Shown piece after piece: positions 1 to 5,432 of a stretch of 6,560 nt of DNA (positions are counted from its first letter, which is position 1; every line of letters starts with the position of its first letter). The stretch is taken from assembly GCA_021848165.1 (NCBI GenBank), contig JAJZMW010000008.1:1-6560 (forward strand). The letters are read 5' to 3'. The DNA comes from Thermoplasmata archaeon. Lineage in GTDB: Archaea > Thermoplasmatota > Thermoplasmata > Lutacidiplasmatales > UBA184. The notes below the pieces were generated by a model. It had not been told where the DNA came from and ran no database searches. It worked only from the letters and a program-made list of their open reading frames with translations. The position numbers were made by a program, and so were the translations under genes.

Positions 1-89
1 TGTGGCAGATCGACGTCGACGCCCCGGTGTACGACTGGATCGAGTGGCGGCACGCTTCCGGGGAGCTGCATCGTTCGTCGCCGCGCTGA
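1..89 (+). CDS. 3' end of an unidentified protein (truncated by the window edge)
   Basis: Reading from base 3, 28 codons run to a TGA at 87-89. The peptide contains the stretch QIDVDAPVYDWIEW, is rich in acidic and aromatic residues, and looks like the well-behaved end of a folded protein. The other two frames of the same stretch are arginine- or serine-rich in the way of GC-rich shadow frames. The stop lies 21 bp before the stop of the convergent nadM gene, which is a normal spacing for two genes meeting tail to tail. I do not recognise the family from 28 residues and assign no function. The start and most of the gene lie outside the window. Confidence 0.5.
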   Translation, partial: WQIDVDAPVYDWIEWRHASGELHRSSPR

Positions 90-110
90 GCCCGTCGCGA
101 CCCGCGCGGA

Positions 111-662
111 TCACGCGTCGGGGGATCGCCGGGTCTCGAGGGCGGGGGGGGCGAGCAGGCGCAGCCGTGCCGGTCCGCCGTGGCGCGCGAGCCAGGAGGC
201 GACGGCCGGAGGGACCCGATCGGCGACGGGGTCCCCGCGGGCGAGCGACGCGCGGATCCCCTCGCCGATCCACGTCGCCCGCTGGAGGAGCCCGGTCGAC
301 TCGACGGCGTAGCCGGCCTCCTCGAACAGGCTCCGGGTGAGCGGATTGTTGGTGTAGACCCATCGGACCGGGGGAAGGAGCCCCTCGAGATAGCGGACCC
401 AGAGCGCGTGCCGCTGGATGTCCGGGATCGGAACGGGGAGGATCCCGGGCATGCGCGCCTCCGCGACGGCGGCTTCGATCATCTCGAACCTCTCCCCCGC
501 GGTGAACGGGTTCTGCCAGGTGTAGGACTCCTGCGCGCTCCCGATCCCGAGCACGATCGGGGAGCGGGGCCGCTTCGCGCGGATCCGTCGGAGGACCTCC
601 AGATGGCCCCGGTGGAACGGCTGGAACCGACCGACGAACAGCCCCCGCGGAGCGGCGGTCAT
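111..662 (-). CDS. nadM: Archaeal nicotinamide-nucleotide adenylyltransferase (NadM)
   Basis: The predicted enzyme joins NMN and ATP to make NAD+ and pyrophosphate, a late cytoplasmic step of NAD synthesis. The 183-residue protein has the nucleotidyltransferase signature GRFQPFHRGH at residues 11-20, with the HxGH ATP-binding pair. It also has GSAQ (41-44), PFTAGERFEMI (52-62), the PVPIPDI region (76-82), YTNNPL (103-108) and a C-terminal GEGIR (133-137). The last aligns with the SGTEVRR phosphate-binding segment of the Methanothermobacter enzyme. Length is typical of archaeal NadM. I chose the ATG at 660-662 because the motif follows within 10 residues and the codon overlaps the upstream small gene's stop as ATGA. 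An ATG 17 codons further upstream (711-713) would add an arginine-rich, non-homologous leader. The gene is last in the lonB operon. The final 15-20 residues are proline/arginine-rich and probably disordered. Confidence 0.93.
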   Translation of the reverse strand: MTAAPRGLFVGRFQPFHRGHLEVLRRIRAKRPRSPIVLGIGSAQESYTWQNPFTAGERFEMIEAAVAEARMPGILPVPIPDIQRHALWVRYLEGLLPPVRWVYTNNPLTRSLFEEAGYAVESTGLLQRATWIGEGIRASLARGDPVADRVPPAVASWLARHGGPARLRLLAPPALETRRSPDA

Positions 663-907
663 TCCGGACCCAGGTCGTCGACGTCGTCCAGGAACTCGTC
701 GATCTCCGGGCATCGCGGGGTCAGGTAGTGCCGGCAGTGCACGCAGCGCCGATCGTTCGCGGTGGTGCCGAGGCGGTGGTTGAACTCGTAGCAGGGCCGG
801 TTGACGAACGGATCCGGCCCCTCGGGCTCGCCGAACGTCTCCATCACGGGGATCGGGGAGGCGTGCGCGCGCGAGCGGTGAGGAGGGGGAGAGAACGACC
901 CTTTCAT
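659..907 (-). CDS. Small Cys4 putative zinc-binding protein between lonB and nadM
   Basis: This is a short protein of 82 residues from the ATG at 905-907, or 61 residues from an internal ATG at 842-844. I do not recognise a named family. The C-terminal 61 residues look like the conserved core: CYEFNHR, then CVHCRHY, then PRCPEIDEF, and an acidic tail FLDDVDDLGPE. The cysteines are spaced C-x15-C-x2-C-x7-C with three histidines among them, which fits one structural zinc site. The upstream start gives an ATGA overlap with the lonB stop, and the stop gives another ATGA with nadM, which favours translational coupling along the whole operon. Against the upstream start, the first 21 residues (a Ser/Pro/His/Arg-rich stretch) look less like protein and use slightly atypical codons. 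If the downstream start is used, a 59-bp gap separates it from lonB. A role as an adaptor, nucleic-acid binder or metal-site protein is possible but not shown. Confidence 0.72.
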   Translation of the reverse strand: MKGSFSPPPHRSRAHASPIPVMETFGEPEGPDPFVNRPCYEFNHRLGTTANDRRCVHCRHYLTPRCPEIDEFLDDVDDLGPE

Positions 908-2919
908 GACCCGCCCGCCGTCGGCCGCGCCGGCGGCTTCGGCCCGCCGATCGGGGGGGTCGACGTCTCGGGGACGGCGGTCCGCGTGGTCGCGTGGACC
1001 ATCGCGCTGAGGCGTTCGAGGAGGCTCTCCTTCTGGGCGCCCTGCCCCACCAGCGCGTACTTGAGGACGTCGCGCAACGTGCTCACCGGAAGGACCTCGA
1101 TGGTGCCGCGGTAGCGCGACTCGAGGACCATGTCGTCCATGTTGTCCTCCGGGATCAGCACGCGCCGGATGCCCGAATCGGCCGCGGCCTCGACCTTCGC
1201 CGTCACGCCCCCGACGGGCAGCACCGTGCCGCGGACGCTCAGCGAGCCGGTCATCGCGACCGACTGGTCGACCGGAACCCCCTCGAGGGCGCTGATCACC
1301 GCGGTCGCGATCGAGACGCTCGCCGAGTCCCCCTCGACGCCGTCCGAGGTGCCGACGAACTGGATGTGGATATCGTAGCGGGAGATGTCGGCCCCCGTGT
1401 ACTTCTTGATGAGGGCGCTCACGTTCTGGACCGCCTCCTTCGCGATCTCGCCGAGCTTGCCCGTCGCGACCACGACCCCGCCGTCGCGCGTCTGCGCGGG
1501 GGTCACCTCGGCGACGATGGGGAGGACGATCCCCGAGAACTCGGACATGCCGCTCTGGGCGTTGATCGCCGCGAGCCCGTTGACGACGCCCACCGCCGCC
1601 CCTTCGACGCTGAACATGCGGTACTCCTTGCGTCGCTCGATGTAGCGGTCGGCGATCTGCTGTTCGAGGGAGCGGCTCGCCCGCTTCCCCTTGACGACGT
1701 GCTCCGGGCGGACCAGGGCGCTCCCTTCGGAGTTCGCGATGTCCCCGGCGACCCGGATCAACCCCCCGAGCTCGCGCAGCCGCAGGGTCAGTTGGCCGGA
1801 GCGTCCGGCCCGCCGCTGGGCTTCGCGGATCACCTCGATCACGGCGCCCGTGTCGAAGTGGGGGATCTTCTTGTCCTTCGTCACCTCTTGGGCGACGAAC
1901 CGGACCAGCTTCGTGCGGTTCTCGTAATTGTCCGGCATCGTCGTCTTGACGTAGACCTCGTAGCCGTACCCTCGCACGCGCGAGCGCAGCGCCGGGTGCA
2001 TCGATTGGATGGAATCGATGTTGCCGGCCGCCACGAGGACGAAGTCCGCCGGGACCGGCTCGGTCTTGACCATCGCCCCCGCGGAGCGCTCGGACTGGCC
2101 CACGATCGGGAACTTTCGCTCCTGAAGCGCGGTGAGCAGCGAGTGCTGGCTCTCGATCTTGAGGAGATTGATCTCGTCGACGAAGAGGACGCCTCCGTTC
2201 GCCTTGTGGATCGCCCCGATCTCCACCCGCTCGTGCGGGGGGGTCTCGAGGCCGCCCGACTGGAACGGATCGTGCTTCACGTCCCCGAGCAGCGCGCCGG
2301 CGTGGGCCCCGGTCGCGTCGATGAACGGCGGCTTCTCGTCCGGGGTATGGGAGACGAGGAGCTTCGCGACCGTGTTGGCGGGGTCGGACCGGTTGCCCGA
2401 GAAGCGGACGATGAGGTAGAGGACCACGACGATGATGAACCCGAGCAGGACCGCCGTGATGTCGCGGTAAACGTACGCGTAGTAGAAGCAGAATCCGAGG
2501 ATGAAGATCGCCGCGATCACCATCAGGATCGTCCGCTGCTCCTTCCGCTGGGCGGCCTCGAGCTTCTGGGCGGCGACGATCTCCTTGCCCTTGCCGGCCG
2601 GAACGACCCGGATCTTCGGCTCGTTCTGGTCCTCGGCGTTCGGATAGGCGAGGATGTCCTGCAGCTGCTCCTTCGGGAGGAAGTCGACCATCGCCCGAGC
2701 GATCATGCTCTTGCCGGTCCCGGGCTCCCCGATCAGGATCATGTGGCGGCGTTGCGTCGCCGCCTTCTTCGCGACCTCGACCGCGTCGTCCTGACCGATG
2801 ACCTGATCGAGCAGCCGCGACGGGATCTCCACCTGCGAGGTGTTCGCGTACGGAAGCCCCCGACCCCATTCGTCGAGATCGCTCGGGGTGGGAGCGGAGC
2901 TCGGCCCCTCTCCTTCCAC
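904..2919 (-). CDS. lonB: Archaeal membrane-anchored ATP-dependent protease LonB
   Basis: The 671-residue protein is close to the length of characterised archaeal LonB (about 650 residues). An AAA+ domain begins with LLDQVIGQDDAV (36-47) and the Walker A GEPGTGKS (64-71). As in archaeal LonB, the ATPase domain is interrupted by an insert that carries two hydrophobic membrane segments, about 130-147 and 155-173. After the insert come the Walker B VLFVDEI (244-250), a sensor-1 Asn near 300 in VAAGN, arginines near 312-316, and a sensor-2 region around 378-385. The C-terminal S16 protease domain has the Ser-Lys dyad: Ser532 in EGDSAS and Lys575 in GGVTAK. All catalytic parts are present, so it should form the inner-membrane hexamer that degrades unfolded and membrane proteins. 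The start is a GTG at 2917-2919; no other in-frame start exists before an upstream stop at 2983-2985. The last 25 residues are a Pro/Thr/Gly-rich tail. The gene is first in an operon with the small Cys4 gene and nadM. Confidence 0.96.
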   Translation of the reverse strand: MEGEGPSSAPTPSDLDEWGRGLPYANTSQVEIPSRLLDQVIGQDDAVEVAKKAATQRRHMILIGEPGTGKSMIARAMVDFLPKEQLQDILAYPNAEDQNEPKIRVVPAGKGKEIVAAQKLEAAQRKEQRTILMVIAAIFILGFCFYYAYVYRDITAVLLGFIIVVVLYLIVRFSGNRSDPANTVAKLLVSHTPDEKPPFIDATGAHAGALLGDVKHDPFQSGGLETPPHERVEIGAIHKANGGVLFVDEINLLKIESQHSLLTALQERKFPIVGQSERSAGAMVKTEPVPADFVLVAAGNIDSIQSMHPALRSRVRGYGYEVYVKTTMPDNYENRTKLVRFVAQEVTKDKKIPHFDTGAVIEVIREAQRRAGRSGQLTLRLRELGGLIRVAGDIANSEGSALVRPEHVVKGKRASRSLEQQIADRYIERRKEYRMFSVEGAAVGVVNGLAAINAQSGMSEFSGIVLPIVAEVTPAQTRDGGVVVATGKLGEIAKEAVQNVSALIKKYTGADISRYDIHIQFVGTSDGVEGDSASVSIATAVISALEGVPVDQSVAMTGSLSVRGTVLPVGGVTAKVEAAADSGIRRVLIPEDNMDDMVLESRYRGTIEVLPVSTLRDVLKYALVGQGAQKESLLERLSAMVHATTRTAVPETSTPPIGGPKPPARPTAGGS

Positions 2920-3004
2920 GCGCTCGGACGGAGTTCCCGTAGTGCCCCCTCGGACGGCCGGCGCTCGACGCGCCGCGATCCGTCAGAAAACAAGCGTGCG
3001 TCAG

Positions 3005-3011
3005 TATAAAT
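3005..3011 (-). promoter_or_regulatory. Candidate TATA box for the lonB operon
   Basis: Read on the minus strand, the sequence is ATTTATA, a good match to the archaeal TATA element, in an unusually AT-rich pocket of this GC-rich window. A start about 25 bases downstream (near 2982) would give lonB a leader of about 60 nt. No strong Shine-Dalgarno sequence precedes the GTG. The same bases read TATAAAT on the plus strand and could instead serve folD, but a better placed element for folD exists at 3077-3083. Confidence 0.5.
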
Positions 3012-3076
3012 GGCTATGCGCGAAACTCACTCCACGGAAACAGCCCGGCCCGCGGCGGGACGTCCCGGGGCCTGCG

Positions 3077-3083
3077 TTAATTA
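3077..3083 (+). promoter_or_regulatory. Candidate TATA-like element for leaderless folD transcription
   Basis: The sequence TTAATTA is centred 28 bases upstream of the A of the folD ATG (3108). That is almost exactly the distance between an archaeal TATA box and its transcription start. This predicts that transcription begins at or within a base or two of the start codon, giving a leaderless mRNA. Consistent with this, no Shine-Dalgarno sequence lies in front of the ATG. The motif is self-complementary, so on its own it does not fix direction; the distance to folD does. Confidence 0.5.
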
Positions 3084-3107
3084 GCCGCCTCGGCTCGGAA
3101 CCGCCGC

Positions 3108-3995
3108 ATGGGCACTTCCACCCGGGCGCTGGCCGGCCCCCCGATCGCGGAGGGGATCCTGGCCGGGGTCCGCTCGCGCATCGCCGGGGCCGGGGAGGCG
3201 AGCGCGCCCCCCACGCTCGCGAGCGTCCATCGACGCCTCGAGACGCCGTTCGAAGTGTACCGACGTCGCCAGGAGAAGACCGCCCGCTCCCTCGGCATCC
3301 GTTTTCGGGACGAGCCGATCGACCCGGTCGGCCCGGCGTCCGCGCTCCCGGAGCGCCTCGATGCCCTCGCGACGGACCCGGACGTCGACGCGGTCATCGT
3401 GGAGCATCCGCTGCCCGCGCCGTTCGACCTTTCGGAGGCGCTCGACCGGTTGCCCCTGGTGAAGGACGTCGACGGGATCTCCTCCCCCAGCCTCGGCCGG
3501 CTCTGGGTCCACCGGCCGATCCACATCCCGGCGGTGGCCCGGGCGGCCGCCGAGTTCGTACGGGCCTACGAGCTCTGTCCCCCGGGGACCCGGGCCGTCG
3601 TCGTCGGGCGGAGCGAGACGGTCGGGCTGCCGATCGCCCACCTCCTCCTCGAGCGCGGGGTCGATGCGACGGTGACCGTCGCCCACTCGCGTACCACGGA
3701 CCTCTCCGCCGCGCTGCGCGGGGCGCGCCTCATCGTCAGCTGCGTCGGCCACCCGGGGCTCCTCACGCGCGCCAACGTCCCGGAGGGGGCGGCGATCGTC
3801 GACGTCGGGCTCTCGGCGGTCCCGGACCCCGCGGACGCGCGCCGCCTGCGGAGCGTCGGTGACGCCGACGCCCGGGACCTCGACGGCTGGGCCGGGGCGT
3901 TGACCCCCGTGCCGGGGGGGGTCGGTCCCGTGACGGTGGCGATGTTGATGGAGAATGTCGTCCGGGCCTGGTCGATCCGGCGGTCGTCCCCATGA
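3108..3995 (+). CDS. folD: FolD-family methylene-tetrahydrofolate dehydrogenase with altered cyclohydrolase site
   Basis: This is a 295-residue FolD homologue, close to the family length of about 280-300. FolD normally interconverts methylene- and methenyl-tetrahydrofolate with NADP+, and hydrolyses methenyl- to formyl-tetrahydrofolate. Conserved features are Tyr51 of the substrate site, KDVDG (119-123), the NADP-binding GRSETVGLP (167-175) followed by VTVAHSRTTDL, the VDVGLS segment (231-236) and PVPGGVGPVTVAML (267-280). Two key positions differ from the usual enzyme. The catalytic Lys four residues after the Tyr (E. coli Lys54) is Gln55, and the Gln of the VQLPLP motif (E. coli Gln98) is Glu99 in VEHPLP. 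The CTP segment before the NADP domain is also changed (HIP). The fold and dehydrogenase part look intact, while cyclohydrolase activity is doubtful. The ATG at 3108 is the natural start and fits a leaderless promoter. The gene is ATGA-coupled to the next small gene. Confidence 0.92.
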   Translation: MGTSTRALAGPPIAEGILAGVRSRIAGAGEASAPPTLASVHRRLETPFEVYRRRQEKTARSLGIRFRDEPIDPVGPASALPERLDALATDPDVDAVIVEHPLPAPFDLSEALDRLPLVKDVDGISSPSLGRLWVHRPIHIPAVARAAAEFVRAYELCPPGTRAVVVGRSETVGLPIAHLLLERGVDATVTVAHSRTTDLSAALRGARLIVSCVGHPGLLTRANVPEGAAIVDVGLSAVPDPADARRLRSVGDADARDLDGWAGALTPVPGGVGPVTVAMLMENVVRAWSIRRSSP

Positions 3996-4333
3996 CCCCG
4001 GCCCCTCCTCCCGCGAGCCGCGCCCCGTCGCTCCGCTGCCAGGACTGTCCGATGTGGTATGGCGCCGAGGACGAAGGATGGGGCCCATGCTCGATCAAGC
4101 ATCGCCGCGGCGACGAGCGGTACCTGACCTGGGGGGGGCACGACTGCGACGAAGGTTACGTCCCACCGAAGCCGGGGAACGCCGCCCGGTTGAGGGGCTC
4201 CCGTTCCACCTCGAGGGCGTCGGTGGTCGGGTATTCCTCCACCACGAACGCTGGCTCGCGTAGGCGCCGCGCGAAACGGCGCAAGGCTTCGGCGCCGAGC
4301 TCGACGCGCCGCCGCGCGAAATCGACGCGGTAG
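3992..4333 (+). CDS. Small Cys4 protein coupled to folD, with a run-on tail into the convergent radical SAM gene
   Basis: The ATG at 3992-3994 overlaps the folD stop as ATGA. The first ~58 residues look like a real small metal-binding protein: CQDCPMWYGAEDEGWGPC, then IKH, then RYLTWGGHDCDEGY. The cysteines at 16, 19, 33 and 52 (C-x2-C-x13-C-x18-C), with His37 and His50, suggest one zinc or iron site. Acidic and aromatic residues and the WGGHDCDEGY block argue for conservation, and I have an unverified impression of similar small archaeal proteins, but I cannot name a function. From about 4165 the frame stays open to a TAA near 4331-4333. That part is a Ser/Arg-rich sequence antisense to the radical SAM gene and is probably not conserved. 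A TGA in the next frame at about 4201 hints that a base may have been lost or gained, or that the stop was lost in this genome. An 8-G run at 4131-4138 encodes W-G-G in frame and appears correct, since sense sequence continues after it. Confidence 0.7.
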   Translation: MTPAPPPASRAPSLRCQDCPMWYGAEDEGWGPCSIKHRRGDERYLTWGGHDCDEGYVPPKPGNAARLRGSRSTSRASVVGYSSTTNAGSRRRRAKRRKASAPSSTRRRAKSTR

Positions 4334-5286
4334 CCGTCGCTCGGGAGGCGCCCGGCGCTCGCGACCCGGTCGGCGAGGCGGCCGAGGTTCGTGCGCGCGC
4401 CCGCCTCGACGACGCCGTAGACGAGCGTGCCATCGGGGGTCCGGTCGGCGAACGGCGGCGCCGTGCGCTCGGCGCGACGCACGAGGCGCTGGCGGAGCTG
4501 CACCGAATCCTTGAACCGGGAGCTGCAGTAGTGGATCGGGATCGAGAGCCCCGTCGTGCGCACCACGCGCTGGGCGACGGCCCGCGACCCGTCGACCCCC
4601 CAGCCGTTGCGGGGATCGAGGCGGTACCCGCGCCCGTGCATCGCCGCGTCGTTCGTCTCCGAGAACTCGAGCTCGTTCAGGTTGACGAAGTCGACCCCGA
4701 GGCGATCGAGGGCCCGCAGAAGGCGCACGAGCTCGACCTCCTTGTCGGGAAGGACCGGGATCTCCACCCCGCGGCGGATCCCCCACGCCGGGGCCTCCTC
4801 GAGGACGCGGCGGTACGCCGCCCCCGCGCCGTCCAGCGATCCCCAGAGATAATGCGGGATGTGGAGCCGGAACTCGTCCAGGCCGGCGCGCGCGAGGCGG
4901 GCGAGCTTCTCGGCGTTCGGCTCGTGGGTGTAGAGGTGGATGTGGTGCTCGGCCCCGAACTCTCCCTTGAGGAGCCGGACGTAGTGTTCGACGCGATCGA
5001 CGACGCCCAGCGGATCGCCCCCCGTGATCCCGGTGCCGCTCGCCCCGATCGCGCGCGCCTCGGCGAGGAGGTCGTCGTCGGCGAGCACGCGCCTCTCGTT
5101 CGCGTAGGTGACGTCCTGCTGGTTGCGGTTCGGGGAGACCGGGCAGTAAAAGCAGCGGAACCGACAGACACCGGTGACGAAGAGGACCATCTTGCGGCCC
5201 TCGGCGCACTGGACGCACGCCGGGCTGAGGTCCCCCCGATGGCTCGACGCCATCGGAAGCCGGACGATCGGGAGCTCCGCGGCCAT
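4156..5286 (-). CDS. Radical SAM protein of the archaeal COG2108 type (related to pyruvate formate-lyase activating enzymes)
   Basis: The 376-residue protein carries the radical SAM cluster motif CRFRCFYC (Cys41, Cys45, Cys48), followed by the SAM-binding GGDP (89-92) in the position of the usual GGEP. The blocks KMVLFVTG (32-39), YANERRVL (61-68), TGITGGDPL, NLNELEFSE (202-210) and HYCSSRFKD (252-260) match my memory of the COG2108 family of archaea, whose reaction is not established. A CxxC (Cys24, Cys27) just ahead of the cluster and a lone Cys254 could bind a second metal site; this is inference. The ATG at 5284-5286 is used. A second ATG at 5251-5253 would remove 11 residues and still keep the first CxxC, so the start is uncertain. 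A weak AT-richer patch at 5314-5321 lies at about TATA distance from the first ATG. The gene stands alone on its strand and its end overlaps the convergent small gene. Confidence 0.88.
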   Translation of the reverse strand: MAAELPIVRLPMASSHRGDLSPACVQCAEGRKMVLFVTGVCRFRCFYCPVSPNRNQQDVTYANERRVLADDDLLAEARAIGASGTGITGGDPLGVVDRVEHYVRLLKGEFGAEHHIHLYTHEPNAEKLARLARAGLDEFRLHIPHYLWGSLDGAGAAYRRVLEEAPAWGIRRGVEIPVLPDKEVELVRLLRALDRLGVDFVNLNELEFSETNDAAMHGRGYRLDPRNGWGVDGSRAVAQRVVRTTGLSIPIHYCSSRFKDSVQLRQRLVRRAERTAPPFADRTPDGTLVYGVVEAGARTNLGRLADRVASAGRLPSDGYRVDFARRRVELGAEALRRFARRLREPAFVVEEYPTTDALEVEREPLNRAAFPGFGGT

Positions 5287-5384
5287 CGCCGGGCGCCGAT
5301 GCCGGGGGGCGGGTAAGCGTTGCTCCCGGGACCGCGCCCGGGGTCGCGCGGGGTGGTGAACCGGACGCCATCGAGGACAGCAGG

Positions 5385-5391
5385 TTCAAAT
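5385..5391 (+). promoter_or_regulatory. Candidate TATA-like element for psmA
   Basis: TTCAAAT is the only AT-rich heptamer upstream of psmA. A start about 25 bases downstream (near 5413) would give a leader of about 20 nt, leaving room for the Shine-Dalgarno-like sequence just before the ATG. The element is a weak match to the archaeal consensus. It also coincides with a perfect tRNA T-loop motif, so its meaning is ambiguous. Confidence 0.3.
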
Positions 5392-5417
5392 CCCCCCCCG
5401 GACTGGGCGCGGCGGTC

Positions 5418-5425
5418 GAGGGTGG
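5418..5425 (+). promoter_or_regulatory. Shine-Dalgarno-like sequence of psmA
   Basis: GAGGGTGG lies seven bases before the ATG at 5433 and partly matches the GGAGGTGA expected from archaeal 16S rRNA. Its spacing favours the ATG at 5433 over the in-frame ATG at 5439. Confidence 0.4.
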
Positions 5426-5432
5426 AACGCCG

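Larger units (their letters stand above)
5287..5432. promoter_or_regulatory. Divergent intergenic region between the radical SAM gene and psmA
   Basis: This 146-bp stretch has no convincing gene and must hold promoters for both flanking genes. On the minus strand, 5321-5314 reads AACGCTTA, about 31 bases before the radical SAM ATG, a weak TATA candidate. On the plus strand, the only AT-rich element is TTCAAAT at 5385-5391. An 8-bp inverted repeat with one G-T pair (5334-5341 with 5403-5410) flanks a 61-base interior that contains this element. I see no rho-like or T-rich terminator. Confidence 0.45.

Noticed and set aside
2..340. A plus-strand gene starting at the GTG at base 2
   Set aside because: The product is almost entirely Arg/Gly/Pro-rich and lies antisense to nadM. 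The frame starting at base 3 and ending at 89 looks more like real protein.
908..2869. Extension of the small Cys4 gene into a 736-residue protein overlapping lonB
   Set aside because: Upstream of 907 the frame is a Gly/Arg/Asp-rich shadow of lonB with no domains; only the C-terminal part looks like protein.
994..3009. A 671-codon open frame on the plus strand opposite lonB
   Set aside because: It is Arg/Asp/Leu-rich, has no recognisable domain, and mirrors the lonB gene. Long antisense frames are expected at this GC content.
4131..4138. Frameshift at the 8-G run inside the small Cys4 gene
   Set aside because: The reading frame after the run gives the sensible HDCDEGY block with the fourth cysteine, so the run length appears right.
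3566..5389. A 607-codon minus-strand frame spanning the folD end, the small gene and the radical SAM gene
   Set aside because: It is Arg/Pro-rich, in the wrong frame for the radical SAM motifs, and antisense to clear folD sequence.
5334..5410. A tRNA gene around the GGTTCAAATCC motif
   Set aside because: The T stem (GCAGG against CCCCC) has two mismatches, the 3' acceptor half has no partner upstream, and no anticodon arm with a proper loop can be drawn. I kept it only as a finding.
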